A stretch of 64,000 nt of DNA from Eulemur rufifrons (lineage: Eukaryota; Chordata; Mammalia; Primates; Lemuridae), in assembly GCF_041146395.1 (NCBI RefSeq), contig NC_091008.1, forward strand, positions 6,337,501 to 6,401,500, in the 5' to 3' direction. Each line of letters starts with the position of its first letter. The stretch's first letter is position 1. The position numbers and the translations under genes were made by a program. The notes beneath the pieces were generated by a model, which searched no databases, was not told where the DNA came from, and saw only the letters and a list, made by a program, of their open reading frames with translations. Below are positions 21,621 through 33,484 of this stretch, piece after piece.

Positions 21621-23939
21621 TCAGTTTCGAGCGGTGTGGTCCAAGGGTCTTCACTGTGAGCAGCAGCCATCTCAGCCACTCAGTGTCCCCTACCACTGAA
21701 GCTGTAAGTAGGACGAACTAATCAGATGCTGTCTACCATGTTTTGTAATCAGAAAGAGTTATCTCACAGTACAAATAAAATCATAATGCCTACTGATTTT
21801 TTATACACTGAAGAAATTTTTGTGAAAGTCCCACCACTATAAATTTCATTCCCAGTTGATTCAAATACAAATTCTAAGACTTTTTGCCTGAGGAAATATT
21901 AACTGATATAAAAAAAAATGACTCTAATTTTGCAACAAATGCCAAATAGCTCAGAATTTCCACACACAACTGGTATTCCAGGACTTGTTTTCAGTGAACA
22001 ATATTTGTTCCCAGAGTCATGTTAAACACATAGTAGGGACTCCAAAATAATTATTGGCTTGAGTTAAAAACTTGCCCTTTTATCAGAAATGAAAGGCTGA
22101 ACGTTTGACTGATTTCTTGTTTGTTTTGTGTTTCAGTAATTTTGTATGTATCCAGATGGCTAAGGAATGGAATAGTTTGGCTTAATTAAATAGTCTGACT
22201 AATGAAATATTAATATTTATTTTATGCATTTTAGTTTACCTAACAAAGATAATGAGAATTCAGCAGAAATGCCAACACTAAAACAATAGTTGAGCTTGAC
22301 TTTTTGTGCTAGCCATCAGGTTTCACTGCATAGTACTGCAGGCGATATATAGTACTGGGGATTTCTGGGTGTTTGAGTTCCATATGAGTTTCCTACAAAA
22401 GATGTCACCTGTAGTATTACACCTGTACAACAGGAAATCAAATTATAAGCAATCCTGAAGTTTTTGCTTTTATTTTATTGTTTTCTATAGTAGCACATGG
22501 TGCTTAATTGTCAAAAGGGGAAGTTAATATGTAATGCAGAATGTCTCTTCCTGCACTGAAAAGAATTTATTTTCTCCAGATGTGTAACAAACCTTTTATA
22601 CGTTTTTCTGTTTTGTCTGCAACCATGTAGTCATACATACCACAAATATCAGGTTTTTTGAAAAGATTCATTTGGAATTAAAATGGTCTAACAGAGAGAG
22701 TTCAAATGTAACTTAGCAGAAAGTCAAGTCAAATTATACACACAGCCAGCTTAAAATTCAGGCCAAAGTAAAGAGATTTCTACCATTACAACATGGGTTT
22801 GCAATAAGGGCATTTTAGTGAGTTGGAGGAAGGCAGGAAATCAAGAGCTATTTATATTATTTTGTGCAAAACATTTAAGATAAAAAATGTGAGTGCTGTG
22901 CTGAAGTTAGTAGATAGAGTAAGCCTTCAGGCACACCAGGTTAAAAAATGCACAGTGGTCATAATTACCTCTGTGCTCAAGTTAGCGTAAGTCAGAGGCA
23001 GCTGGAAACTTCATTCATCCAACCAACTAACCAAGCAACTGCTCAATGCAGTATATTCCCGAGGTGTTTAACACTGCGTGTTCCTAGCTTGCTCCCAAAC
23101 CACGACAGGTTAGTACAAAGCCAAAGGCCTTCGAGTACTCCATTCGTGCATTTGAGTTCAGCTGAATTAAATGGTATATATGACCGAGCCACAAGTAGCT
23201 GTGTGTCTTTGAGTAATTTCTTTAGCCTATCTGGGGCTCTAAAATATGACAACATTTTGATTTATAAAATGATAAATCTTTTTGAGTTCTGTAAATCATC
23301 AAAGTCAAAACATGGTCTTTGTTTTCTTTGGGATCAAGTATCCTTTTGAGTCAACAAAGGAAATAACCTATACACTAGCTGGGCTGTGCAGTTGTTCCAT
23401 TTATTAGTATATCACCTGGTATACCTTGAGGACAGGTAAGTCTTTAAAAAATGAGTGCTGATTATTTGACACCTTGTGATTTCTTTCTCTCAGCATTCAA
23501 AGAGCGTTATCAAGCATGGCCTCCACCATCTAGAAGGGCTTATTTGACTTTTGCTTTTCTCGAGAGGTCCCGTGGTTTATACAGTTACAGCCGATACTGA
23601 CTGCTGTTATTGTTTATGGATATGATGCCTCATGGTTTTAATTAGTGCTATTTTTATAGGTATACTTTTTGGTGCATATAATGTGACCTTACCTTTTTTT
23701 AAAAAAAAATTTCCTAGGAAGCTTTTGGGACAGAATGCTGGTAACATTATCATGACTTGGAAGACACTTTGCGCAGGACTCCCACGTGCTGTGAGAAGTG
23801 AATGGGGGATTAATGAAGTGACAACATTTAAGATATGAGTGTCGTCTTAACGTGTTATCTAATCTGATGTTTGTGATAAACTTATATGATAGATATAAAT
23901 ATCCCCCTTCTACAGGGGAGAAAAAATTCAGAGAGCTCT
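21621..23939. other. Unique AT-rich DNA
   Basis: No gene is supported. The 133-codon frame at 22948-23349 has no domain I recognise and no conserved splice context. CpG is rare. Confidence 0.4.
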
Positions 23940-24245
23940 TGCTCATTCATTCAGATATTCAGTACATTTATTAAATGTCCACTCTGGGCCAGGCACTGCT
24001 CTAGGTATTGAAGAAAAAGCAGTAGGATGGTGGAAGGAGGGGACAAGATCCTTATTTGCCTAAAGTTGCTTTCTTGGGAGTGGTGATGAAAGGAGATAGA
24101 AGCATTAGAGAAGTAACAAATGCATGAACAAATCATTTCAGGTACGGTCAAGTGTTTTAAAGACAATATAGTGTAACGCGGAGATTGGCTGGACAGGGAG
24201 TGGGGGGAAGTGCACATCAGAGGAGGCCTAGCTGAAGAGGTGACT
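23940..24245 (-). repeat. L2 LINE fragment
   Basis: 'cattcattcagatattcagt', 'gggccaggcactgctctagg' and, at the far end, 'gaggcctagctgaagaggtg' give the antisense L2 3' region. Confidence 0.75.
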
Positions 24246-24879
24246 TTTGTTGAGATCTAACTGGTCTAAGTGAAATAACTAGGATTTAAACTTATTCTCT
24301 TAGTGTTCAATTCTTTAATGATCACATTTATTTTAATAACATTTGTATGGACATTAAAATGTTAAAATGCCTATATTAATGACAGAAAAAAATTAAAGAA
24401 GTTTATAAGTACCTGTATCTGCCTCCTCTTGAGATTGTTATTGAGGTCAAATATGAAATGAAAGGAATGTAAAAACTATAAAGAATTACGTACACTAAAG
24501 CTTTCTCCTTTTTGTGAGCCACTGTAGTCTGGCGTGAGATGCATGATGAGAGAGATAAAAAATAAAAGGAATGAAATATGCATGCAATTTCCACAAAAAA
24601 ATAAGGGAGTGTAGTGATTTAGTTATAGAAAAAAATGTAATAAATAGCATTTGTTGTTTTTCTACCCAAAACGTCTCAAAGAGACAGGCTTCTAAAGATA
24701 AAAGTTAAAACCAGTACACATAATAATTTAAAAATAAAGTCTCATAAATCTAAAAAAATGAAAAAAAAAAGCAAAGAGGAAAATCACTAATTAACAGATT
24801 GAGTTCTATTTGGTCTTGGCTTTTGTAAGACAAAACCAATAAATTTTGGGATTGTACCATTAAAAAAAAAAAAGTTAAA
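24246..24879. other. AT-rich DNA with several A runs
   Basis: A runs occur near 24758-24772 and 24861-24873. No feature is recognised. Confidence 0.4.
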
Positions 24880-25260
24880 ACTAATAATCTACCCAATTAA
24901 AATGATGGTTAATATTTTGTCATATATCTTTCTAAAATTTTTATGTTTATTTTCATAATCTAAATTCAGATTTATACATAGACTTTTTTACTCAACGTTT
25001 TATTACGAGCCTTTCCCCATTTTTTTTAAGTTTCGTGAAACATAATTTGTAATGGCCACAAAAGAGTCCATCATATGGCTATATACTATTGTATTTAACC
25101 GTTCCACATACTGAATATTTAGTTTCATTCCATTTTGTTGGCATCTTAAGTATGCTGAAATGATGATCTTACACATATTCTTATGCTTGCTTGCCGCATA
25201 ATGTTCTTAGGGTAGATTTCTAGAAGTAAGATGACTGCCAAAAACAAGGAAATCCTCCTA
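24880..25260 (-). repeat. Old L1 (L1ME-like) fragment
   Basis: On the plus strand 'catcatatggctatatacta', 'tttaaccgttccacatactg' and 'ggtagatttctagaagtaag' follow the antisense pattern of the 3' ORF2 region seen in old L1 families. Heavily diverged; no open frame. Confidence 0.5.
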
Positions 25261-26599
25261 GTCAAAAATAAGAACATTTCATTCACAAAATTTCTGTGCA
25301 AAGGTTGCTGGGTAGTTTCAGGTTCTTTTGCAAAGCCAAGTTTGACGTCCTGCTTTATCCTGGGCAACTTCGAAGTGATAGAATTACAAGTGAAAGTCTC
25401 TGCCCAGTGGGATCTGACAGTCTAAACTTACCAAGTCTGATGGTTATTTGTCCAATATTTAACACTTTTAAACCAACATTTGAGTCCATGTCCAATGGTA
25501 ATTGATATTCAAGAGTAATACCGAGACATGGCAAATCCTAATCAGTCATCAAAACTGAATAAATTATGTTCAATAGAATTTTTGTATTATGTGTTTATAA
25601 TAGTGTATGCTCATTTAGAATTGTATTTATAATTTTCTAACTTTTAAAAAATGATGGTTCCTTTGTATCTATATGATACCTTTGATTATTCTTAATAGTC
25701 ATTTGATGATAAAAACCCAGTCCCTAAATTGAGATTTAACAATAGAGTTTATTGCATAGTATAATGCATTTTATTCCTACTTAATGAAAAAGAAACATTA
25801 GATGAGTCATACCTCCATTCTATACCATTTTACTTTTTCCCCGAATGAACTTTTTTCAATTTTATTTAAAACATTCTTCATTTATATTGAAGTCTGTCAG
25901 AATAGCCGTGGAGGCTGTCAGATGGCCTTAAGGGATCAGCAAATTATAATTTAGCAGAAAAATGACAATTTTAGCAGATCAGTCTTTCCTCTGGAGGCTA
26001 AAAAATATGCATCAGCTACACTAAGAAGAGAGATGTTTATTTGAAACTTATCCAAACAATCTGAAACCCTAGAAGGAATCTTGAAGAAAAGGGATTTTTC
26101 CGCAGATTTTTACTCTTTTCTTTCTCACTTTTAGATGTTCTAGGAACATCATATTAAACAGCCCGTTTGATTTTGCTGCCTAGGGTGAAAACAGAGAAAC
26201 AAATGGTGTTAATGAGGGAAAGAAAAATAAAGAGAGGGAAGACTTTATTAGAAATAATTTGAATTTGGCTGATATTTATATTTAGGGGAGATAGGCAAGA
26301 GAGAGTATTGTACCTTAAATGAGATCTATTTGGAATCATTTTTGACGTATAAAAGAATTAAAATACATGAAATTTAACTTTACACAGAAGGTGAAATAAA
26401 AGCAAGTGCAAATTGTCCCATATAATCTTTATTCTTTATCAGTTTTCATTAGGTAGTGGTTAATGCATAATTCACTCAACAAGCTTATCTCCAAGTGTAA
26501 CTAGAGGAGAATTAATTTCCTTTAAAACAGCCTATTTTACAGTCCAGATTTCTTTCAAAGTCCAAATTGAACAGAAGCTTAAAAGTAGGCCACATCGCG
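25261..26599. other. Unique AT-rich DNA
   Basis: No feature is recognised. Confidence 0.4.
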
Positions 26600-26765
26600 T
26601 TATGGAACAACTACTGGAGTGGGAATTTGAATTGTAGTTTTCCACTTACTGATTTGGGACATCAGGAAAGTAAAATCATGTTTCTGGACCCATTATTTCC
26701 CTCTGTTTATAAAATGATAAGGTTGGAGTACATAATTTACCTTTAAGATCACTTCTACTATTTTC
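26600..26765 (+). repeat. MIR SINE fragment
   Basis: 'ccacttactgatttgggaca', 'tttccctctgtttataaaat' and 'gataaggttggagtacataa' follow the MIR 3' half in order. Confidence 0.6.
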
Positions 26766-27369
26766 CCCTTAAAAAATTTAGACCCTAAAATGGATAGTCA
26801 CCGGATACATCTTTTTCTCTATCTCGTTATTCTGCTGTCTCTCTCCTTCCCCCATTTTTTTAAAATTTACAGTTGTGATTGTGTTTGATGCCTCAAAAAA
26901 AAGGTAGAAAAATTAATTAAACTGACGTCCTCTCTTCCCTGTTGATTCTCCTTATACCAGAAAGTAGAGACTGTCTTTTGTCTCATTTGTACCTTCCCAC
27001 AAGGTCAGTTGTTTCTGTGCCTAAGAGGGTTCCCGGCCCTGTTTTTAACTGACTGACCCATGTCTTTACAAGCTCCCTGTGGAACACTGTAAAGAGAATA
27101 AACAGATGGACATGAATGATCACTGAGTCTCTACTGCTGAATTTGTATGTGTGGTGGGCTTCTGAGGCCATTCATTCAGATTTGAAATCTTAGGTCAGAA
27201 TCATTATTCTCAGTTTTTGTTTTTTGTTTTTTTTTTTTTTCATATTTCTATCAAGCTCAATACACAGCCCCTATCAGATTTCCATTAGGAACCGGGGAAA
27301 ATAAATAAATAAATAAAAATGAAGATGTAAATGTGATCGTGTTGGGCACTTAGAGCTGCAGGCATCCAC
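26766..27369. other. Unique DNA with simple-sequence tracts
   Basis: A T-rich tract is at 27215-27240 and an (AAAT)n tract at 27298-27320. No gene is recognised. Confidence 0.45.
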
Positions 27370-27620
27370 AGTCGCGTCCTTGGCACACCTGTCCCCCGCC
27401 TGGGGTCCCCGAGGACAGAGCTGCGAGTCGTCGTGCTCGCCGCTAGAGGGCGGTGCCGACCACCCGCCGTGAGTTCCCGCGCGAGGGTCTCGGGACGCTT
27501 CCAGTCCGGAGTTTCTTTGTGCTGTTGGTTGAAACGAAACGGACACCGAGTAATTACGAATTGCACGTGATGTGCAGGCTCTGTTAGGAACAATCCGAAC
27601 GCGGCCGATGATGAGATGCA
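27370..27620. promoter_or_regulatory. Compact CpG cluster (CpG-island-like)
   Basis: About 250 bp with far more CpG than the neighbouring DNA: runs such as 'gagtcgtcgtgctcgccgct' and 'cgtgagttcccgcgcgaggg'. It contains a strong CTCF-like motif. No repeat family is recognisable, so the CpG density is not explained by a young Alu or LTR. The minus-strand frames through it (27274-27621 and 27285-27719) have no recognisable domain. An unmethylated regulatory element or a distant first exon are the options; coding is unlikely. Confidence 0.45.
27440..27453 (+). promoter_or_regulatory. Candidate CTCF binding site
   Basis: The 14-mer ccgctagagggcgg fits the core CTCF consensus (CC-A/G-S-Y-AG-R-K-GGC-R-S) at every position. 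CTCF is a zinc-finger protein that marks insulators and loop anchors. The fit is sequence only; occupancy is not known. Confidence 0.5.
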
Positions 27621-28139
27621 CGGGAATGATTTAGCATGACTTCCCGTTGCTGGATACAGATCAGCTGTTCCAGAAACAAGCAAATTCCTGCTTTGGGGGG
27701 ATAGCTCCGCAAGCTCCAAGTTTCCCTGCTTTCTCCCCTTTAAAGACGTTATAATCAGCGTCGATCAGGAAGCGCAGAGGGTAAATGCAGAACATCGGGG
27801 GATGGTATTCGAGATACTTTGTTCAGGCTCTTCTGTTCCCGCAGAGCCTACAACTCGTCTTCAGGTTTCTGTTGTGGGACTCGTCCTGCTCTCATGAGGC
27901 ATTAGGCCTTCTAAACCAAACCACTTAGCAATAGTTTTTTTTCTACTAAAAGTCCTTATTGTTTGCACCTAGTATGGCAGGTACTGTGCGTTGATTTTGA
28001 GCTTCAAGAATTCACTTACTATTACCTGAAAGAGGTCATGCTAGAGCATGGATTCCAGTTCACATTTGTTTGCTGGGGCTCATTTGCCTTTTTGATTGTA
28101 GCTCAATGAACCGTTTTTCTTGGATCAGCTTTGGCTACG
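27621..28139. other. Unique DNA
   Basis: No feature is recognised. Confidence 0.4.
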
Positions 28140-28377
28140 CAGGCAGGGAGAGCTAACATTTGTTGAACACCTACTGTATACAAGGGTTTCGTGTATGTAT
28201 TTAATGTTCACAGCAACCGCTGAGGTGGGAATTGCTTGTCGTCTCCATTTTCCTGATGAGGAAGCTGAGGTTCGGAGTTTAAATGACTTGCTCAAAGCCA
28301 CGTGGCTTATGAGAGAGAGAGAGGGCTGGGGTTGGAATCTCCGTCTGCGTTTCCCCGAAGCCCGTGTTTTTTCCTAG
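28140..28377 (-). repeat. MIR SINE
   Basis: On the plus strand 'atttgttgaacacctactgt', 'gttcacagcaaccgctgagg', 'cattttcctgatgaggaagc', 'tgacttgctcaaagccacgt' and 'gggttggaatctccgtctgc' give the antisense MIR in order, almost full length. The 85-codon frame over it is an artefact. Confidence 0.85.
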
Positions 28378-29277
28378 GTATCAACTTGCCTGTGTGGTAT
28401 ACATACTAGAATCGCTGCCTCCTTCCCCCGCCCCTCCTAGTTCTCTTGCCCCTGCCTGGCCTCCTTGCATCCGGTATTTTCAGAAGGCGATGACTTCTGA
28501 TTTTTACTATTGTAGTCGGCTGTTTGGATGAGGCAGCATTCGCTAGCACGGTTGGATGTCCGTCACACAAGGTCTGGCACTGGGTCAGTGTTTGGCCGTC
28601 AGAGTGCCCTCCACGCCTGCGTCCAGTTCCCCGAAACTCTGAAGCTGAAGGGCCCTCGGATCACTCTGCTCCGGCTGCGGTTGGCATTCTGCATCCTTTC
28701 CACTCGGATGTTATGACCCAGAAATCCAGCCAGGCCCTGGCTTTTCGGGAGACCAGAGCCTCAACATCAGGGCTGTCAAGTCATGGCCCACGTCAGCCCG
28801 TGATCATTTTCATGGCATGTGCCATGGGAAAGGAGGAATGGGACAAAAATGAGACAACTGGGGGCAGGAGGGGAACAGCAGTTGGTCTCGTTTCCCAGTA
28901 TGTCTGTCGTACCCATTCTGCTCTTTGAAAGTGCCCGATGTTTAATGCTCCTTCAGATCTGCCCTCTGTGTGGGTGAGGGGGACTCAGATAAGCTTTTCC
29001 CCGTCACTATTTTCTCTCGCTGGCTCAAAGGTGTTTGGAACAGAACCGCACTGAGAGGCCTTATTGCTGAGTTTTGATATGTTTTTCTGAAAGAACATTC
29101 TGGGCTTCAGTTGTTACTCTGAGAGAATGTTTTGGATTTCGTTCGTTACTTTAAGGGAACATTCTGGATTTGGACACCGGGCAAATAAAACTTTCTTCGA
29201 CTGTGTCGACTTTCATTACCATGTCACGACTTTTTCATTGAGAGAAACGTGGAGTAATGAGAAAACATGACGTAATA
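28378..29277. other. Unique DNA
   Basis: The 134-codon frame at 28524-28928 overlaps a second plus-strand frame and has no recognisable domain. No repeat is recognised. Confidence 0.4.
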
Positions 29278-29435
29278 GGAAAGGCACAGAAAACTGGAGT
29301 CTTGGCTCTGATGACAGCTGTATGACTTTTAATAAATCTGGGCTTAGGTTTCTTATCTGTAAGTGAGGTTGCACTAATTACCTCTATGGAAGTAGGTTCA
29401 GTGAGAAGGTGAAGATTAAAGGAAATATGGTCTAA
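29278..29435 (+). repeat. MIR SINE fragment
   Basis: 'ggagtcttggctctgatgac', 'agctgtatgacttttaataa', 'gcttaggtttcttatctgta' and 'gtgagaaggtgaagattaaa' follow the MIR order. Confidence 0.65.
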
Positions 29436-31003
29436 ACATGCGGTTCTTTCCTTTCAAGCATACTCATGTTTTACTTCTGTCCAGTGCTGTGTGGGTTGAG
29501 TGTCAGCCTGGTCTTAAGATTGTTGTCTTCTTCAACACTCCCCCTCTCTCTCATCGCCATTCATCTCTGAAGCCTAACGCTACCCACACGCCCATCACTA
29601 CCCTGCACTTCCGCTTATCTGATTCTACTTGCAGGGAAGAAGAAATGTGTATGGTAAAAATAAATGACAAGATCATTTAGAGGATTGCAATGGTAGTGAA
29701 ATCCCAAAACTCTACTGGCTGGCTGGGGTATGCTCCTGTTTCTCTATCAAATAGCAATTTGTTTAGTAATCTCTCTGAACTCTGTGGGGGGGGGGTGTAT
29801 AAAACACACTCGCATATGGCTTTCTAAACAAAAACTGGGAGGAGAAACGAACAAATTCAGGGTGTTCTGCAGCACAGCTTCAGAAAACAGCACTTGAGAA
29901 GCTTGAAAGAACCTGCCTGTGTATTTGGAACTTGTTGCCTGGGAGGGAAAAGAGGGATGATTTAGCAAAAGGGGAGGCTTTGTCATATGCTTGACTTTCG
30001 TTCAGCCATTTCTTTCCATTTGCATGAAGTCAGAATAATGTTAGCTTTTAACTAACATGCTAGTTCTGTGCTCTGTCATGCAAATCAATACAGTAATACA
30101 GTATTTAGCATAAGCTAGTTGCCTAACACTCAATATGAAATCATTACCCTTGCAGTTACCAAAATGTAGCTTTCCTTTTTGAAAAACATGGAGATTTTTT
30201 TTTTTTTAACCCATTTCAGACCTGAGAGACACCTTGGTTTCTATATCTGTTGCTGGCGTTTGTCCAAATGTCATGTGAAGAATTTATTAATATTACTATA
30301 ATACTTCAGAGGACTGTGGAATGTACATTCTAGGCAGATTTTTTAAGCTCTGTGGGAGGAAGGGGAAGAAGCAGAGATGGTGGTGTGATGGAATTCTAGT
30401 CTCTGCAGGAGGGAGGAAGAGAATTTTCTTTATGCCACTCTTTCATGCTGAGACTCTCCACAGCGGTGCCAGGGGCATCCTAACACCGTACTAAATCCCT
30501 GGATCCTAATACAGGCTACTCATATCTTGCCAGTGACTCAGAATTTAATAAGAATTTTAAAAATGTGTTTGTGACAACGAAAAAGGAGAGACTAATATGT
30601 TTCGTCAATACATTTCTTGGGAGAGCCAGTATTCTTTTGGTAAAATACTCTTATAATGCACATCATTTCTTTTTTTTGTTACAGATAGTTTGGAATGTTA
30701 CTTATCAACCCCTACAAATACAATAAAAGTTATATTTCCTACTTTTTAAGTTTTTAAAGTAATGGTAAAACAGATATAACTAGTAAACAGAAGACGCTGG
30801 GAGTCGTTTCTAAGGTTTTTAATGAGAATTTGCTACCATGCTTACCCATCGAAGAATTTTTCATTCGGAACTTAATCACCAAATTCTAAAGTCTTTGCCT
30901 AGTCCTTTCTCTTTGACTTATTGCCAGCATTTGTTGGAGTTTTCCTCCTCTTTCTTATGAAAACCTCACTTTTCCTTTGGCTTCTGTAGCATGTTCCTCT
31001 CGA
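29436..31003. other. Unique DNA
   Basis: It contains a run of ten G (29786-29795), a perfect octamer ATGCAAAT (30078-30085) and a T run (30195-30207). No gene or repeat family is recognised. Confidence 0.4.
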
Positions 31004-32092
31004 GATGTGCAGATTATATATTTATTTATTTTTTTATTTCATCTTATTGTTATGGGGGATACAGAATTGCAGGTTACATACGTTGCCCCTGTACCGCCTT
31101 TCCCCCCAAGTCAGAGCTCCAGGCGTGTCTGTTCCCCAGGTAGTGCGCATTGCACCCATCATGTAGGTATATATCCCTCCCTTCCCCACCCCCCCTTCCC
31201 GAGTCAGCACCTTCAAGTGTTACCACTCCCCAAACGGTGCGCAATGCACTCATTGTGTAGGCATACCCCCATCCCCTCCCCCCCCACCTCAGTCTGATAT
31301 CCGATTGGTGTCGTTCCCAGATGTGTATTTAGGTGATGATCAGGGAAACCAATTTTCTGGTGAGTACATGTGATGCTTGTTTTTCCATTCTTAGGATACT
31401 TCACTTAATATAATGGGCTCCAACTCTCTCCAGGAGAACCATAGAGATGTCGTATCTTCATTATTCCTTATAGCTGAGTAATATTCCATGGTATACATAT
31501 ACCACAGCTTACTAATCCAATCATGTATTGATGGGCATTTGGGTTGTTTCCACATCTTTGCAATTGTGAATTGTGCTGCTATAAACATTCGGGTACATGT
31601 GTCTTTGTTACAGAATGACCTTTTTTCCTTTGGGTATATGCCCAATAATGGGATTGCTGGATCGAATGGCAGGTCTACTTGAATCTGTTCAAGATACCTC
31701 CATAATGCTTTCCACAGGGGTTGCACTAGTTTGCAGTCCCACCAGCAGTGTATGAGTGTTCCTGTCTCTCCACATCCACGCCAACATGTGTTGTTTTGGG
31801 ATTTTTTGATAAAGGCCATTCTCACTGGGGTTAAGTGATATCTCATTGTGGTTTTGATTTGCATTTCTCTGATGATTAGGGATGTTGAGCATTTTTTCAT
31901 GTGTTTGTTAGCCATTCTTATATCTTCTTTTGAGAAATTTCTATTCATGTCATTTGCCCACTTTTTGATAGGGTTGTTTGATTTTTTTCTTGCTGATTTC
32001 CTGAGTTCTAAATAGATTCTTGTTATCAGTCCTTTATCTGATGTGTAGTATGCAAAAATTTTTTCCCATTCTGTAGGTGATGTGCGGATTAT
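31004..32092 (-). mobile_element. L1 LINE, 5'-truncated, young
   Basis: The element (31018-32078) is on the minus strand: the end of ORF2, a 3' UTR with long G-rich (here C-rich) tracts, and a tail of TAAA/TTTA type at about 31020. It is flanked by target-site duplications gatgtgc-a/g-gattat at 31004-31017 and 32079-32092, one difference apart, so the 5' truncation point is exact. The C-rich 3' UTR (31105-31290) with two near-repeats of 'cccaggtagtgcgcattgca' type is characteristic of lemur L1s as far as I can tell. Preservation is good, so the insertion is fairly recent. Confidence 0.95.
31391..32077 (-). pseudogene. C-terminal end of L1 ORF2 (reverse transcriptase protein), truncated
   Basis: ORF2 encodes the L1 endonuclease and reverse transcriptase; only its last part is here. 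The frame is open for about 229 codons from the 5' truncation point to a TAA at 31391-31393. It contains the cysteine motif C-X3-C-X7-H-X4-C that ends L1 ORF2 proteins (residues '[18 protein letters not shown]') and the landmarks 'PLLGIYP' and 'MEYYSAI'. After the TAA the same frame goes on for 16 sense codons to a TGA at 31340-31342. This suggests that the TAA arose from an ancestral CAA and that the protein once ended at the TGA; that is inference. The endonuclease and catalytic RT parts are absent, so it cannot act by itself. Confidence 0.9.
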
Positions 32093-32879
32093 TTAGCTGC
32101 TGTATCTCACCTCCGAGAGGGCCTTTCCTACTCCGTGCGGTGAGGCCGGGCATGGAACTCTACGGTCTCCTAGATTCCCTTATCGTCTGGCTCCCCGTTA
32201 GGTTCTGCCAGGAGGGGGCACCAAGGAGAGATTGGAAGGGAGAGCAGAGAGAGGACTTCCTTCCTGTTTTTCCGGTTTCTAGCAGCGTTGCTCCAGGAAT
32301 GCAGACAGTTGCCTCCAGGCTTCAGCTTGTTTTGCCACTACCAGCCTCAGCCTCTGTGGGCAACCAGAGCGTGGTCCCTTTAAGGCTGGAGTGTGAGATG
32401 CCCCAGGGTTCTCTAGCGCCCTGGGCATACCCTCCTGGCATCTGCTGCACGGTGTCCCCTCCACACAGTTCCTGGCACCTGTCAGACCAGCTCCACCACC
32501 CCCAGCCTGCAGATCTGAGGACCAGCTTCCAGCAGCTCTCCCCAAAGACTGCGCACGGGCTCCATGGGCCCCTCCTCCAGCTCCTAGGTGCTGGCAATGC
32601 AACCTCTTCTTTGTTCTCCCAGCCCTAGGGACAGTGGCTGCTTCCTGTAGTTGCTAATCTCTGGGTAGCCCGAGCATCCCTCTTCTGTCCTTGCAGCTAT
32701 CTAAACCCCATTAGCCAATTTCCGGGATGCGATCCCATTTTAGAAATACCTAATGTACTTTCTGTTTTCCTCAGTGGACCAATTAGTCCTCTCCTTGCTC
32801 TACCTCCTTTACTGGATCTTTTTGCTTCTGACACTCAGGTTTCTCTTCTTTCTATTTGGCTATTGGTACACACTTTCTG
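32093..32879. other. GC-rich unclassified block, probably an old interspersed repeat
   Basis: The layout ('ggttctgccaggagggggca', then gattgg, and a C/T-rich second half ending in 'ttagaaatacctaatgtact') recalls an abundant old mammalian repeat that I cannot name with certainty. The plus-strand frame at 32077-32628 (183 codons) has no domain and begins inside the L1 target site, so it is not a gene. A CTCF-like motif lies at 32208-32221. Confidence 0.4.
32208..32221 (+). promoter_or_regulatory. CTCF-like motif
   Basis: The 14-mer ccaggagggggcac fits the CTCF core at all but one position (G where C/T is preferred). It is probably carried by the repeat that surrounds it. Confidence 0.3.
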
Positions 32880-33470
32880 CATCAGAGCGATGATACATTT
32901 CCTCAGCTTCAAACATCACATCTCCGCCAGCTTATATGATCAACTGTTTACTCGGTATTTCTGCTGAGATTTCCTATCAACGCATCATATTTAATACGCC
33001 CCGACCAGAACCGTCTTCTCCTGTATGCACTTCCACGCTTCACCATGCGTCCCCGTCAGACTAGCTGTTTCCATCAGTGGTGTCTCGATAGTCCCAGCTA
33101 GGGACACTCATAACTGTAGCATTTTTAAATTCCTCTTCTTATTAGACCCTCATATTCAATAATAATGGTGTCATCTAGATTATTCTTTTACACTATATTT
33201 TGCATTTATCCTTTCCTTTCTCTCTGCCAACCACTACCACCGCCCTACTTGAGATCCTCATCAGCCTCCCTCTCTGATGACTAAAATACAGTCCGTATGG
33301 CTTACATGTTCCCACAATTATTCTCATCTATACACTGCTGCTAGACTGCTTTTCATAGACCCTGAAATCCCTCTCTACAAACCCTCAGTGATTCCCTCAG
33401 CCCGCAAGGTAAAGTCCAAGCCCCTCAGCTGGAAATCTCCCCTAAATAAAATGTTTGGCTTTCCCTGTCA
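32880..33470 (+). repeat. L2 LINE fragment (ORF2 region)
   Basis: Sense L2 order: 'catttcctcagcttcaaaca' in the degenerate coding part, then 'ttcatagaccctgaaatccc' and 'gtaaagtccaagcccctcag'. There are many stops; no intact frame. It ends where the Tigger element begins. Confidence 0.6.
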
Positions 33471-33484
33471 CCATGACCCACAAT

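Noticed and set aside
27285..27719. 144- and 115-codon minus-strand frames through the CpG block
   Set aside because: Stops are rare in CpG-rich DNA; the translations show no known domain and run into the (AAAT)n tract.
28524..28928. 134-codon plus-strand frame
   Set aside because: No domain and an overlapping alternative frame; no support for coding.
32077..32628. 183-codon plus-strand open frame
   Set aside because: It begins inside the L1 3'-UTR-distal end and target-site duplication and runs through GC-rich repeat-like DNA. No domain.
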